Source: Flavobacterium phragmitis (lineage in GTDB: Bacteria > Bacteroidota > Bacteroidia > Flavobacteriales > Flavobacteriaceae). From it: a stretch of 64,000 bases of DNA. The DNA is taken from the NCBI RefSeq assembly GCF_900112575.1, contig NZ_FOMH01000004.1, forward strand, positions 281,066-345,065, written 5' to 3'. The translations under genes were made by a program, and so were the position numbers. Shown piece after piece: positions 1 through 9,366 of the stretch (its first letter is position 1; every line of letters starts with the position of its first letter). The notes below the pieces were generated by a model that saw nothing but the letters and a program-made list of their open reading frames with translations, was not told the origin of the DNA and did no database searches.

Positions 1-2360
1 TAACCTTGTACCACCAAATATTTAGAAGCAGAAGGGCTTGATGAAAACTCAGAACGAGCATAAGAATCAACAGCTAAGAAAATTTTTCCTGCATTTCCGA
101 AGAATCTCGCACGATCAGAAAGTTCTCCTCCTAATGAACCTGCCCATCTTGAAGCTCCTGGAAGAGCTGTTCCAGAGACATCTTTGAAAGATACTGGCGC
201 TCCAGTTTCTTCTAATGGAAGCGGTGCATTTGTGAATTTTACATATTTACCATCTGTATAGGTTACAGCTCCATTAACAGTTAAATGCTCACTGAATACA
301 AAACTTGCATCTACTTCTACACCTTGTACACGCACTTTATCTGCATTAGCAAGATAACCACGGTTTACACCCAATTCAGCTGCTTGAACATTAGTTTGAA
401 AATCTCTAATATCTGTTTGAAATAATGCTAAATTAAAAATCGAATTTTTGAAAGGAGAAGTTTTTACTCCAACCTCATAATGATACACTTTTTCAGGTTT
501 GATAACAGCAAGTTCCAATAACGGCTGACCTGCAGAGTTTGTAGGAAGCCCCGCAACGTTTACACCAACTGGTTTGTAGCTTTTTGCAAAAGTTCCATAA
601 GCATTGATTTTATCCGAAGCTTTAAAAGTAACTGTGATGTTTCCAGAAAAGTCTGTGTTATCAATTGCCGAATCAAATGCCTGATCAGAATATACTTGTT
701 TTTTCAAAGCCAATAATGCTGGATCTGTTGTTTGTAAACCTCCGTATGTTGTACGAGCATAATGAGCATCTTTTTTATCAAAATTATAGCGTAAACCTGG
801 CAAAACATGCAGACGATCTGTAATAGCCCAGTCAATCTGACCAAATACCGCGGCACTTGAAGCTCTAATGTTAGCATCAGTTTTAATTCCGTATCCTTCA
901 AAAAGACCTGGGGTTTTCCATAATGCACTCGTTGAACTTTGTGCAAATCTCCATTGTGCATTTCCAGATTCTTCGGTTCCATCAGTTTGCGATGTCTGAT
1001 CGATAAAGAATACTCCGGCAACACCGCTTATTTTTGAAGTAATTTGCCCAGCGTAACGAACCTCTTGTGTAATTTGTGTTTGTCTTGTTGGATTCTGAGA
1101 TTTAGCTAATACTTGCAATCCTGTAAAATCCCTGTCATTGGATGGATCCCAGTTCCAGAAACGCCATGCAGTTGTAGAAGTTAGTGTTCCGCCTCCAATT
1201 TTGGTATCCACATTTAAAGAGAAACCTCCCATATCTTGATTTGATCTCCATGGAGTATCATGGTCAATTTTACGATCAAAAGCATTTAAGCTTGGAAGCT
1301 GATAATTTAAATCGGCAATAATGGCATTAAACTGTCTGTAAGCCGCTCTTTGTGTCGGTGCAACACCTGCAATTACTTGAGCATATCCATCGGGACGCTG
1401 TGTTGTGATATCAGCAGCAAAAATAACATTTGTATTTACAGTTGGAGTCCAAAGTAATTGTCCTCTAATTCCTTGATTGCTTAAAGTATTTGTAGGTCTT
1501 CCTGTTGCAACGTTATCTACTAAACCGTCGCGAGAGGTGCCAGAAAAAGATATTCTACCAGCTACTTTACTTCCTAAAGCTCCAGTAACAGATGCTTTAG
1601 CCTGCAGGAAAGAGTAATTTCCGTAGCTAAGTTCAAAATCAGCACCGGAAGTAAAACTTGGTTTACGAGTTGTAATATTAAATGCTCCAGAGGTTGTGTT
1701 TTTTCCAAACAAAGAACCTTGCGGACCACGTAAAACCTCAATCTGTTCAACGTCAATAAAGTCTAAAGTAGTGGCAGCCGGACGTGCAAAATAAACACCA
1801 TCGACATAGAATCCAACTCCAGGATCAATACCGTCGTTGGTTAATCCGAAAGGAGAACCCAAACTTCTAATGTTGATTCCAGTATTTCTTGGGTTTGAAG
1901 AATAAAGCTGAACTGAAGGAACTAATTCTTTAATACGATTTACATTAAATGCTCCGGTTTGTTCTGCCTGTTTTCCTGTGATTACAGAAATCGCAATCGG
2001 CACATCTTGAACTTTTTCGATTCTTCTTCTGGAAGAAACGACAACTTCGACAAGTTCGTTTTCTTCTTTAAGTGCAACCTGGATTGGATTTACAGGAATT
2101 GCAGTCAATTCGATTTCTGTTGTTTTGTATCCAACATATTGAATTAAAAGAGTCAATGGAAGTCTTCCTTCCGAATCGATGATGAATTTACCGCTGTTGT
2201 CTGTGATAGCGCTATGAGTAGTTCCTTTAATTACCACGTTTACGGCTTCTAAAGGAATGTTTTCACTTGTTGTAACTACACCTTCAATGTTTTGTGCAAA
2301 CGAGATAGAGAAGGTTAAAAAAGATAATATTGTAAAGATATTTTTTATAGATGCTTTCAT
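1..2360 (-). CDS. TonB-dependent outer membrane receptor, C-terminus beyond window edge
   Basis: The reading frame opens at an ATG ending at 2360 and stays open to base 1, giving 786 codons with no stop, so the C-terminus lies outside the window. The N-terminus is a signal peptide ending near SISFAQ (about residue 22), followed by a carboxypeptidase-regulatory-like beta domain (residues about 23-100) and a plug domain. The plug carries the hallmark stretch RGPQGSLFGKNTTSGAFNI. Such receptors import a ligand across the outer membrane using TonB/ExbBD energy. There is no SusD partner beside it. The plug resembles the siderophore/vitamin-type receptors more than SusC, but the ligand cannot be read from sequence. 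A Cys/Met-rich leader ORF and an Rrf2 regulator lie directly upstream on the same strand, so a link to sulfur nutrition is plausible inference. Confidence 0.93.
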   Translation of the reverse strand, partial: MKASIKNIFTILSFLTFSISFAQNIEGVVTTSENIPLEAVNVVIKGTTHSAITDNSGKFIIDSEGRLPLTLLIQYVGYKTTEIELTAIPVNPIQVALKEENELVEVVVSSRRRIEKVQDVPIAISVITGKQAEQTGAFNVNRIKELVPSVQLYSSNPRNTGINIRSLGSPFGLTNDGIDPGVGFYVDGVYFARPAATTLDFIDVEQIEVLRGPQGSLFGKNTTSGAFNITTRKPSFTSGADFELSYGNYSFLQAKASVTGALGSKVAGRISFSGTSRDGLVDNVATGRPTNTLSNQGIRGQLLWTPTVNTNVIFAADITTQRPDGYAQVIAGVAPTQRAAYRQFNAIIADLNYQLPSLNAFDRKIDHDTPWRSNQDMGGFSLNVDTKIGGGTLTSTTAWRFWNWDPSNDRDFTGLQVLAKSQNPTRQTQITQEVRYAGQITSKISGVAGVFFIDQTSQTDGTEESGNAQWRFAQSSTSALWKTPGLFEGYGIKTDANIRASSAAVFGQIDWAITDRLHVLPGLRYNFDKKDAHYARTTYGGLQTTDPALLALKKQVYSDQAFDSAIDNTDFSGNITVTFKASDKINAYGTFAKSYKPVGVNVAGLPTNSAGQPLLELAVIKPEKVYHYEVGVKTSPFKNSIFNLALFQTDIRDFQTNVQAAELGVNRGYLANADKVRVQGVEVDASFVFSEHLTVNGAVTYTDGKYVKFTNAPLPLEETGAPVSFKDVSGTALPGASRWAGSLGGELSDRARFFGNAGKIFLAVDSYARSEFSSSPSASKYLVVQG

Positions 2361-2407
2361 TTTTATATTAAGTATATATGATTAGTAGAGTTTAAAAATA
2401 AATTTTT

Positions 2408-2515
2408 TTAACAGCACATACACATCATACATGAATTGCCAGAAGCAGTTCTGAAAAGCTTAGTTTTATTTTGCAAAAGTTTTGTTACACCCGAGGGATT
2501 AAAATGTACTTTCAT
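2408..2515 (-). CDS. 35-residue Cys/Met-rich leader peptide upstream of TonB receptor
   Basis: A short ATG-initiated ORF of 35 codons plus TAA sits 47 bases before the receptor start. It begins MKVHFNPSG, has a basic middle (KLLQNKTKLFRT) and ends with the striking run SCMMCMCC, so four Cys and three Met codons fall in the last seven positions. It follows a good TAnnTTTG promoter element by about 40 bases. The position of the Cys/Met run at the very end, just before the downstream gene, is what is expected of a translational or transcriptional leader that senses charged tRNA-Cys/Met. I see no strong terminator hairpin between it and the receptor, so coupling or an mRNA-structure effect is more likely than classical attenuation. 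The alternative is a small metal-binding peptide. It has no recognised family name known to me. Confidence 0.62.
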   Translation of the reverse strand: MKVHFNPSGVTKLLQNKTKLFRTASGNSCMMCMCC

Positions 2516-2553
2516 GAGATAGAATTTATTATTGGTTTGTTAATTATTTTTTG

Positions 2554-2561
2554 CAAATATA
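2554..2561 (-). promoter_or_regulatory. -7 promoter element (TATATTTG) for leader peptide/TonB receptor
   Basis: On the minus strand the sequence TATATTTG matches the Bacteroidota -7 consensus TAnnTTTG. It would place the transcript start near 2547, about 30 bases before the leader ORF. A clear -33 TTG is not visible. The bases just upstream (about 2565-2590) contain an AT-rich partly symmetrical stretch, CTAGTAAATCGATAGAATT, that could hold the operator for the adjacent Rrf2 regulator; that is inference. Confidence 0.5.
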
Positions 2562-2605
2562 TATAATTAATTCTATCGATTTACTAGGGATTAAAAAATA
2601 TTTTT

Positions 2606-3019
2606 TTATTTCTTTACTAATGAAGCGATTGTGATACCTTCCATAGCCTTCAAAGTTTTGTCTCTAATTAGCATTAAACCGTGACGCAGACTGCATTCAG
2701 ACTCGGTTTTACAATCAGAACAAGGCTCATAAAAATTTAAAGAAGCACATGGCAAAAGAGCAATTGCACCGTCAAATAATCGGTGAATTTCTGCCAAAGT
2801 GATGTCATTTTTGGATTTAATTAGATAGTATCCGCCAAATTTTCCCTGCTTACTGCTTACAAAACGCCCACGTTTTAGATCCAATAAAATCTGTTCTAAA
2901 AACTTTTTAGGAATATTGGCTCCATCAGCAATTTCCACTGTTCTGGAAATGTGATTTTCGTCTTGTTCTGCTAAATAAAGTAAGGCTTTAAGGGCGTATT
3001 TTGCTTTATGTGATAACAT
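2606..3019 (-). CDS. Rrf2 family transcriptional regulator with four cysteines
   Basis: A 137-residue protein beginning MLSHKAKYALKAL, the standard start of Rrf2 winged-helix regulators (IscR, NsrR, CymR). The helix-turn-helix spans about residues 25-60, with the wing at SSKQGKFGGYYL. Cysteines at 91, 100, 103 and 109 resemble the Fe-S cluster loop of IscR/NsrR, although the spacing C-x8-C-x2-C-x5-C is not the IscR one. It ends 90 bases before the Cys/Met leader ORF and receptor, all on the same strand, so it probably controls them as well as itself. Family knowledge points to iron-sulfur, nitric oxide or cysteine sensing; which of these applies here is not resolved by the sequence. Confidence 0.88.
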   Translation of the reverse strand: MLSHKAKYALKALLYLAEQDENHISRTVEIADGANIPKKFLEQILLDLKRGRFVSSKQGKFGGYYLIKSKNDITLAEIHRLFDGAIALLPCASLNFYEPCSDCKTESECSLRHGLMLIRDKTLKAMEGITIASLVKK

Positions 3020-3112
3020 CTATTAATAAATTGTAAAATGTAAATGTATGATTTTTTAATATTGAAACCTAAACTCGAAGTCTGAAACAAAGAAAATTAG
3101 AAACATACTAAA

Positions 3113-3949
3113 TTACCAACTTCCGCTAGAACCTCCTCCAGAGAATCCGCCTCCGCCAAAACCACCGCCGAAGCCTCCGCCTCCGCCAAAACCACCTCCG
3201 GATGATCCACCACCGAAACCGCCAAATCCACCTCCGCCACTTCTTCCAAGATTACTTAGAATAATGACATCGAGAAGACTAGGACCACCACCTCCATTGT
3301 TACCAGAATTTCCACCACCACCTCTTTTATTTCGAGATAATAAAATCAAAACAATAACTACAATAACAATAAAAGGTAAAATTGGGAAATCTTGTCCTTT
3401 GGATTTTTTACGTTCTCCTTTGTATTTTCCTGTAAAAACGTCAAAAAGTGCATCGGCTCCTTTGTCAAGTCCGCGATAATAACTTCCCGCTTTAAATTCT
3501 GGAACTATAATATTACGAATTATGGTTCCACCAATACCAGCAGTCAATCTATCTTCTAAACCATATCCAGGATTAATAGCAATTTTTCTTTCATTTTTAG
3601 CTAATAAAATAATAACACCATTGTCTTCGTTCTTTTGGCCAAATCCCCAAGTTTGAGCCCATTTTGTAGCCAGTTGGCTTACATCTTCACCTTTTAAGCT
3701 TTCGATAGTAATAACTACAATTTGAGTAGAAGTAGAATCAGAATAACGAACTAGCTTTTCTTCTAATTGCGTTTTTTCAGAAGCACTTAAAACATTAGCG
3801 TAGTCGTAAACAGAAGTTTGGAAATCAGGTTTTTTCGGGATATCAAATTGTGCAAAAATTGTATTGCAGATAAAAAACGCGACAAACAAAGAGGTTAACT
3901 GAAAAATTCTATTGGAATTTGAGATTTTATTTTGAGAATTTTTCATCAT
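3113..3949 (-). CDS. TPM-domain membrane protein with glycine-rich tail (YgcG family)
   Basis: A 278-residue protein with a signal peptide (cleavage near TIFAQFD), a TPM (DUF477) domain at about residues 40-165 (YDYANVLSASEKTQLEEKL... ), one transmembrane helix near residues 190-205 (PFIVIVVIVLILL) and a C-terminal tail of about 60 residues made almost only of Gly, Phe and Ser. TPM domains are linked to thylakoid PSII repair in plants and to envelope proteins in bacteria; the bacterial role is not settled. Its start ATGATG abuts the stop of the upstream TPM gene with no gap, so the two are translationally coupled. Low-complexity GGN codons make the opposite strand look open as well, but that is an artefact. 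Confidence 0.9.
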   Translation of the reverse strand: MMKNSQNKISNSNRIFQLTSLFVAFFICNTIFAQFDIPKKPDFQTSVYDYANVLSASEKTQLEEKLVRYSDSTSTQIVVITIESLKGEDVSQLATKWAQTWGFGQKNEDNGVIILLAKNERKIAINPGYGLEDRLTAGIGGTIIRNIIVPEFKAGSYYRGLDKGADALFDVFTGKYKGERKKSKGQDFPILPFIVIVVIVLILLSRNKRGGGGNSGNNGGGGPSLLDVIILSNLGRSGGGGFGGFGGGSSGGGFGGGGGFGGGFGGGGFSGGGSSGSW

Positions 3950-4387
3950 TTATCCTTTTGAAATTTCGTTTGATAACTCGTTGATATCATCTTCCTGAGA
4001 AGGGAAATATTTTTTTAATTGTTCTCCGGCATTTAAGATACCGTCAACAATGCCTTGTTTAAAGTTTCCAGCTTTAAAATGATTCATCATAATATCTTTG
4101 GTACAGTCCCAAAAATCATCAGATACTAAATCATTTATTCCTTTATCGCCACAAATTACAAAGTTTTTATCTTCCACAGCAAAATAAAGCAGTACACCAT
4201 TTTGCAATTTAGTTTCATCCATTCGTAATTCATGAAAAACTTCTAAAGCTCTATCATAATGAGCTTTAGAAGTTGTTTTTTCTATATGCACTCTAATTTC
4301 GCCAGAAGTATTATTTTCAGCCATACGAATAGCTTCAACAATTTCGTGCTCTTCTTCTTTGGTTAAAAAATCTTCTACTTTTGACAT
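3950..4387 (-). CDS. TPM-domain protein, cytoplasmic form
   Basis: A 145-residue TPM (DUF477) protein beginning MSKVEDFLTKEEEHEIVEAI. It has the domain core (AENNTSGEIRVHIEKTTS near residue 25, VLLYFAVEDKNFVICGDKGI near residue 65) but no signal peptide and no membrane helix, unlike the next gene. It lies 31 bases after lemA and is immediately followed by the membrane-bound TPM protein. The lemA-TPM-TPM order is a recurrent Bacteroidota arrangement; the proteins probably act together at the envelope, but no reaction is established. Confidence 0.88.
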   Translation of the reverse strand: MSKVEDFLTKEEEHEIVEAIRMAENNTSGEIRVHIEKTTSKAHYDRALEVFHELRMDETKLQNGVLLYFAVEDKNFVICGDKGINDLVSDDFWDCTKDIMMNHFKAGNFKQGIVDGILNAGEQLKKYFPSQEDDINELSNEISKG

Positions 4388-4418
4388 GGAAATGATTTTA
4401 GAGTTAAGATTGTAGATT

Positions 4419-5003
4419 TTAGAATTTTACTTCAACTGGTTTATCTGCACCTGTAGAAGCTTCGAAATATGGTTTTTCTTTATATTCGCTTAAGAACCAG
4501 TTGTTAGGAATCTTTAAAACATAACCGTTGTACGTTTGTACCGATTCGTTGAAACGAGTTCTAGCCGTTAAAATCTGATTTTCAGTACTCGCTAATTCGT
4601 CCTGTAATTTCAAGAAGTTTTCATTAGCTTTTAAAGTTGGATATTGTTCAACAGAAACCAATAATCTTGATAAAGAAGAGCTTACACCGCTTTGAGCCTG
4701 ATTAAATGCTGCCAATTGCTCAGGAGTTACATTGCTTGGATCAATTGTTACAGAAGTAGCTTTTGCACGTGCTTCGATTACAGCTGTTAAAGTACCTTTT
4801 TCAAAGTCAGCAGCACCTTTTACCGTGTTTACTAAGTTCCCAATAAGGTCATTACGTCTTTGGTAAGCCGTTTGAACATTTCCCCATTCTTTGTTTACCG
4901 CCTGACTGTGTTGTAAAGCAGTATTTTTAATACCAATCGACCAAAATGCGATAATAGCAATAAGTGCTATAATAATTCCTACAGGGATTAACCACTTTTT
5001 CAT
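4419..5003 (-). CDS. lemA: LemA family protein
   Basis: A 194-residue protein with one N-terminal membrane anchor (residues about 4-25, LIPVGIIIALIAIIAFWSIG) and the LemA helical domain, including the typical VNKEWGNVQTAYQRRNDLIGNLV and the ending FNESVQTYNGYVLKIPNNWF. LemA proteins are inner-membrane proteins with a long helical bundle facing outside; their function is unclear. It lies 34 bases after the MerR gene and upstream of two TPM-domain genes, forming one apparent operon. Confidence 0.93.
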   Translation of the reverse strand: MKKWLIPVGIIIALIAIIAFWSIGIKNTALQHSQAVNKEWGNVQTAYQRRNDLIGNLVNTVKGAADFEKGTLTAVIEARAKATSVTIDPSNVTPEQLAAFNQAQSGVSSSLSRLLVSVEQYPTLKANENFLKLQDELASTENQILTARTRFNESVQTYNGYVLKIPNNWFLSEYKEKPYFEASTGADKPVEVKF

Positions 5004-5037
5004 ATTTGTTTTGATTTAAGTTTATTTCAATTTTTAA

Positions 5038-5370
5038 TTACAATTCGTTTTTGATGTCGTTTAATTGTGTTTTTATGGACTCTAATTTACGTATTATTTC
5101 GAATTTATCTAACGTTTTCTTTTGTCCTTCTTTTAAGTGTATTTTGGCTCCTTCCAGCGTAAAACCTCTCTCTTTTACAAGATGATAAATCAATTGCAGG
5201 TTGGTAATATCTTCGGGTGTGAACATTCTGTTTCCCTTTGCATTTTTTTTGGGTTTTAGAATATCAAATTCACTGTCCCAAAATCGTATCAAAGAAGCAT
5301 TGACATTAAAAGCTTTGGCCACTTCGCCAATACTGTAATATCTTTTGTCTTTAGAAAGTTCAATATGCAT
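5038..5370 (-). CDS. MerR family transcriptional regulator
   Basis: A 110-residue regulator with a MerR winged helix-turn-helix at about residues 10-80: YYSIGEVAKAFNVNASLIRFW, then the wing KNAKGNRMFTPEDITNLQ and LVKERGFTLEGAKIHL. The short C-terminal coiled coil has no obvious effector domain and no metal-binding cysteines. It heads the lemA/TPM gene group and follows the M23 peptidase gene on the same strand. In flavobacteria this MerR gene usually travels with the peptidase and lemA; its regulon is unknown. Confidence 0.88.
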   Translation of the reverse strand: MHIELSKDKRYYSIGEVAKAFNVNASLIRFWDSEFDILKPKKNAKGNRMFTPEDITNLQLIYHLVKERGFTLEGAKIHLKEGQKKTLDKFEIIRKLESIKTQLNDIKNEL

Positions 5371-5394
5371 GATTCGTTTTTTACTATTTTACTT

Positions 5395-5402
5395 CAAAAA
5401 TA
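5395..5402 (-). promoter_or_regulatory. -7 promoter element (TATTTTTG) for merR-lemA-TPM operon
   Basis: Minus-strand TATTTTTG matches TAnnTTTG, 25 bases before the MerR start codon, in the short gap after the peptidase gene. It would let this group be transcribed separately from the peptidase. No -33 TTG is seen at the usual spacing. Confidence 0.4.
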
Positions 5403-5418
5403 CTATTTTTTCGGAATA

Positions 5419-6396
5419 TTAATCTAATGATTGGTTTTCTTGATTTGCCATTTGAGAAATTGCCACATATTCTACAGCCGAAATATTTCCGTAGTAGAAA
5501 TTAAGCGGGTTTACGACTTTACCATCTTTATGCACTTCATAGTGACAATGTGGCCCCTCGGATCTTCCGGTGCTTCCAACATATCCAATTACATCGCCAC
5601 GTTTGACTTTTTGTCCAGGTCTGCAGTTGTATTTGCTTAAATGCGCATACAGGCTTTCATATCCAAAACCATGCCTGATCACAATGTGGTTTCCATAGCC
5701 GGATGCTGTATTATCTGCTCTTGCTACGACACCGTCTCCAGTAGCATAAATTGGCGCGCCTGTATTGGCTGTAAAATCCATTCCGTTGTGCATTTTTCGC
5801 ACTTTCGTGAAAGGATCAATTCTGTAGCCAAATCCGGAAGCCACTCTTTTTAAGTTTTCATTCTGAACAGGTTGAATGGCAGGAATCGCTAATAATAAAC
5901 TTTCTTTCGCTCCAGCTAATTTCAATATTTCATCTAATGATTTTGATTGAATGGCTAATTCTTTTGAAAGTTTATCCACCCTTTTTGTGGTATTTAAAAC
6001 CAACTGAGAATTATTATAACCTTCTAAAATCTTGTATCTTTCTGGATTTCTAAATCCAGCTTTTCTAATTGAATCAGGAATTTCGGCTTTATTAAAATAG
6101 ATTCTATAAATATTATTGTCTCGTTCTTCTAATGCGTCTGCCACTTCGTCAATTTCATCCAGTTTTTTATTCAAAATGGCATATTGCAGTTTTAAATTTT
6201 CAATCTCACGAGCTTGTAAACGATCTTTTGGAGTTTCAAAATATGGAGTGTTAATTAATAGTACAAAAACTAAAAAACCAAATAAAGCTGAAGCCAGCAA
6301 AAACAATAAGGCATAACCAATTTTTATTCTTTTTCTGGTTTTTATTTTCGTATAAGCCAGATTTTCTGAGTCGTAATAATATTTTACTTTCGCCAT
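5419..6396 (-). CDS. M23 family zinc metallopeptidase (LytM-type murein hydrolase)
   Basis: A 325-residue protein with a short cytoplasmic N-terminus, one membrane helix (about residues 27-48), a coiled-coil region (about 55-160) and a C-terminal LytM/peptidase M23 domain (about 185-300). Zinc ligands are visible as H203 and D207 in HNGMDF, and H285 in PHCHYEVH, with H252 in LYAHLS as a catalytic partner. This is the composition of a periplasmic peptidoglycan endopeptidase anchored in the inner membrane. It lies divergently from alaS across 277 bases and upstream of the merR-lemA group. Confidence 0.93.
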   Translation of the reverse strand: MAKVKYYYDSENLAYTKIKTRKRIKIGYALLFLLASALFGFLVFVLLINTPYFETPKDRLQAREIENLKLQYAILNKKLDEIDEVADALEERDNNIYRIYFNKAEIPDSIRKAGFRNPERYKILEGYNNSQLVLNTTKRVDKLSKELAIQSKSLDEILKLAGAKESLLLAIPAIQPVQNENLKRVASGFGYRIDPFTKVRKMHNGMDFTANTGAPIYATGDGVVARADNTASGYGNHIVIRHGFGYESLYAHLSKYNCRPGQKVKRGDVIGYVGSTGRSEGPHCHYEVHKDGKVVNPLNFYYGNISAVEYVAISQMANQENQSLD

Positions 6397-6673
6397 ATTT
6401 TAAAATACGCTATTTTTGCTCCCTGTAAAATAAGTTAGTCGAACGAAACGATAAAATGTTTCAGTACATCTACACTTTTTTTGCAAGAATTAATGATTAG
6501 ATATTGGGGCTATTTTATCATTAGATAATGCGCAAAATAGGCAATTTATTGTTTATAATATAAGTTTTTTGATTTCATTATAAAAAACTTAACGCATCAT
6601 CAAATGAATAAATTATCTAATGGTCTAATTATCAAAATGGCACATTAAACAGACACATTTTTCTAATTTAAAT

Positions 6674-9313
6674 ATGAAATCACAAGACGTACGTAAACAA
6701 TTTTTAGATTTTTTTGAGAGTAAAGGGCATACTATTGTTCCTTCAGCTCCTATTGTACTTAAAGACGACCCAACCTTAATGTTCAACAACTCGGGAATGG
6801 CCCAGTTTAAAGAATTTTTCTTAGGAAACGGAACTCCAAAAAGTCCAAGAATAGCCGATACGCAAAAATGTCTTCGTGTTTCAGGAAAACATAATGACCT
6901 TGAAGAGGTTGGTATTGATACCTACCACCACACTATGTTTGAAATGTTAGGAAACTGGTCTTTTGGAGATTATTTCAAAAAAGAAGCAATCAACTGGGCT
7001 TGGGAATTATTGACAGAAGTGTATAAAATCCCTAAAGAGAATCTTTATGTTTCTGTTTTTGAAGGAAGTAAAGAGGATAATGTTCCGTTTGACCAGGAAG
7101 CTTGGGATATCTGGAAGACATTAATTGATGAAGACCGAATTATTCTTGGAAATAAAAAAGATAATTTCTGGGAAATGGGAGATCAGGGACCATGCGGCCC
7201 TTGTTCTGAAATTCACGTTGATTTACGTTCTGCAGAAGAAAAAGCTTTAAAACCAGGCAAAGAAGAAGTAAATAATGATCATCCTCAAGTAGTTGAAATC
7301 TGGAATAACGTATTTATGGAATTTAACCGTAAAGCGGATGGTTCATTAGAAAAACTTCCAGCACAGCACGTTGATACCGGAATGGGATTTGAGCGTTTAT
7401 GCATGGCTTTACAAGGAAAAACATCAAACTATGATACTGATGTTTTCATGCCTTTAATTAGAGAAATCGAAACCATTACCGGAGCAAAATATACCACTAA
7501 TGATGTAACAGGCATTAGTGAAGAACAAAATAAAATGAATATCGCTATTCGTGTAGTGGCAGATCACGTTCGTGCGGTAGCTTTTGCTATTGCTGACGGT
7601 CAGTTGCCTTCTAACACGGGTGCAGGATATGTGATTCGTAGAATTCTACGTCGTGCAATTCGTTACGGATTTACTTTCTTAGGAACAAAAGAGCCGTTTA
7701 TTTTTAAATTGGTTGAAACACTAAGCGAGCAGATGGGAGATTCTTTCCCAGAAATCAGAACGCAGAAAGCACTTTGTTCGAATGTAATTCGTGAAGAAGA
7801 AAATTCATTCCTTAAAACATTAGATCAGGGATTGATTCTTTTGGATGCTGTAATTTTAAATAACAACGGTGATACTGTTGATGGTAAAAAAGCATTTGAA
7901 TTGTATGATACTTACGGATTTCCAATTGATTTAACCGCTTTGATTCTTTCTGAAAGGGGATTGAAATTGGACGAAGAAGGATTCCAAGAGCAATTACAAT
8001 TGCAAAAAGAAAGATCTCGAGCAGCGTCTAAAGTAACGGCTGGAGACTGGAATGTACTTGTAGAAGATGACGTTCAGGAATTTATTGGATATGACAGATT
8101 ATCGCATCAGGTAAAAATCACGAAATACCGTAGAGTTGAAAGTGCAAAAGACGGTGAGATTTTCCAATTGGTTTTCAATGCAACTCCATTTTACGGAGAA
8201 AGCGGAGGACAAACAGGAGACAAAGGATATTTAGAAGCTCAAAACGGTGATATCGTTTATATTATCGATACGAAAAAAGAAAATAACCAAACAATACATT
8301 TAGCAAAATCGTTGCCTGAAAACCTTACAGGGACTTTTAATGCGGTTGTTGATGCTAATCAGAGAGCTAAAACTTCGTCAAATCACTCGGCTACGCATTT
8401 ATTACACCAAGGTTTGCGTAAGATTTTAGGAACCCATATTGAGCAAAAGGGGTCGATGGTAAGAAATGCATCTTTACGTTTCGACTTTTCTCATTTCTCT
8501 AAAGTAACTGATGAAGAATTGGTAGAAGTAGAAAATTTCGTAAATGCAAGGATTCGTGAGAGTCTGCCATTAATTGAAAAAAGAGGAATTCCAAAAGAGC
8601 AGGCTTTGGAAGAAGGAGCAATCGCTTTATTTGGTGAGAAATATGGTGATTTAGTTCGTATGATTAAATTCGGTGATTCTGTCGAATTATGCGGAGGAAC
8701 ACACGTTGCGAATACATCAGATATCTGGCATTTTAAAATCATTTCAGAAGGAGCTGTTGCAGCTGGAATCAGAAGAATTGAAGCCATTACAAGTGAAGCT
8801 GCAAAAGAATATTTTGAGTCTCAGGCTGTTTCTTTAAATGAAATTAAGGAAGCTCTTAAAAATGCTCAGGATCCGGTAAAATCAATCTTAGCATTGCAAG
8901 ATGAAAATGCTCAGTTGAAAAAACAATTAGAAGCTTTATTAAAAGATAAGGCTAAAAATATGAAAGCGGATTTGGCTAAAGAATTACAAGAAATCAACGG
9001 CGTTCAATTCTTAGCAAAACAAGTAGATTTAAACCCAGAAGGAGCAAAAGATTTGGCTTACGAATTGGGCGGTTCTTATAACAACTTATTCGTAGTTTTC
9101 GCGACAGCTCATGAAGGAAAACCAATGTTGACTTGTTATATTTCTAAAGAAATTGTAGCAGCGAAAAACCTAAACGCAGGACAAGTGGTTCGCGAATTAG
9201 GGAAATATATCCAAGGTGGTGGAGGAGGACAGCCTTTCTTCGCAACTGCTGGAGGTAAAAATGTTGATGGAATTGGAGAGGCGCTTGCTAAAGCGGTTGA
9301 TTTTGTGAAGTAA
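6674..9313 (+). CDS. alaS: Alanine--tRNA ligase
   Basis: An 879-residue class II aminoacyl-tRNA synthetase, full length for bacteria. The N-terminus [19 protein letters not shown], the motif 2 region and [13 protein letters not shown] sequence ([23 protein letters not shown]) mark the aminoacylation domain. The editing domain carries its zinc motif as H571-SATH-575 and CGGTH at residues 673-677. The C-terminal C-Ala domain has a coiled coil and ends with [16 protein letters not shown]. It charges tRNA-Ala and clears Ser/Gly mischarges. It stands alone as a single gene and is followed by a strong repeat-type terminator. Confidence 0.98.
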   Translation: MKSQDVRKQFLDFFESKGHTIVPSAPIVLKDDPTLMFNNSGMAQFKEFFLGNGTPKSPRIADTQKCLRVSGKHNDLEEVGIDTYHHTMFEMLGNWSFGDYFKKEAINWAWELLTEVYKIPKENLYVSVFEGSKEDNVPFDQEAWDIWKTLIDEDRIILGNKKDNFWEMGDQGPCGPCSEIHVDLRSAEEKALKPGKEEVNNDHPQVVEIWNNVFMEFNRKADGSLEKLPAQHVDTGMGFERLCMALQGKTSNYDTDVFMPLIREIETITGAKYTTNDVTGISEEQNKMNIAIRVVADHVRAVAFAIADGQLPSNTGAGYVIRRILRRAIRYGFTFLGTKEPFIFKLVETLSEQMGDSFPEIRTQKALCSNVIREEENSFLKTLDQGLILLDAVILNNNGDTVDGKKAFELYDTYGFPIDLTALILSERGLKLDEEGFQEQLQLQKERSRAASKVTAGDWNVLVEDDVQEFIGYDRLSHQVKITKYRRVESAKDGEIFQLVFNATPFYGESGGQTGDKGYLEAQNGDIVYIIDTKKENNQTIHLAKSLPENLTGTFNAVVDANQRAKTSSNHSATHLLHQGLRKILGTHIEQKGSMVRNASLRFDFSHFSKVTDEELVEVENFVNARIRESLPLIEKRGIPKEQALEEGAIALFGEKYGDLVRMIKFGDSVELCGGTHVANTSDIWHFKIISEGAVAAGIRRIEAITSEAAKEYFESQAVSLNEIKEALKNAQDPVKSILALQDENAQLKKQLEALLKDKAKNMKADLAKELQEINGVQFLAKQVDLNPEGAKDLAYELGGSYNNLFVVFATAHEGKPMLTCYISKEIVAAKNLNAGQVVRELGKYIQGGGGGQPFFATAGGKNVDGIGEALAKAVDFVK

Positions 9314-9366
9314 TTAAAGATGCTAAGGTTCTAAGTTACTAAGGGACTAAGTTTTTATAATTCAAT

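Noticed and set aside
3264..3479. Open frame antisense to the glycine-rich TPM tail
   Set aside because: Produced by GGN-rich codons of the real gene on the other strand; the protein is Pro-rich low complexity with no start context.
5641..5853. Open frames antisense to the M23 peptidase gene
   Set aside because: Shadow of a confidently assigned gene with intact catalytic motifs.
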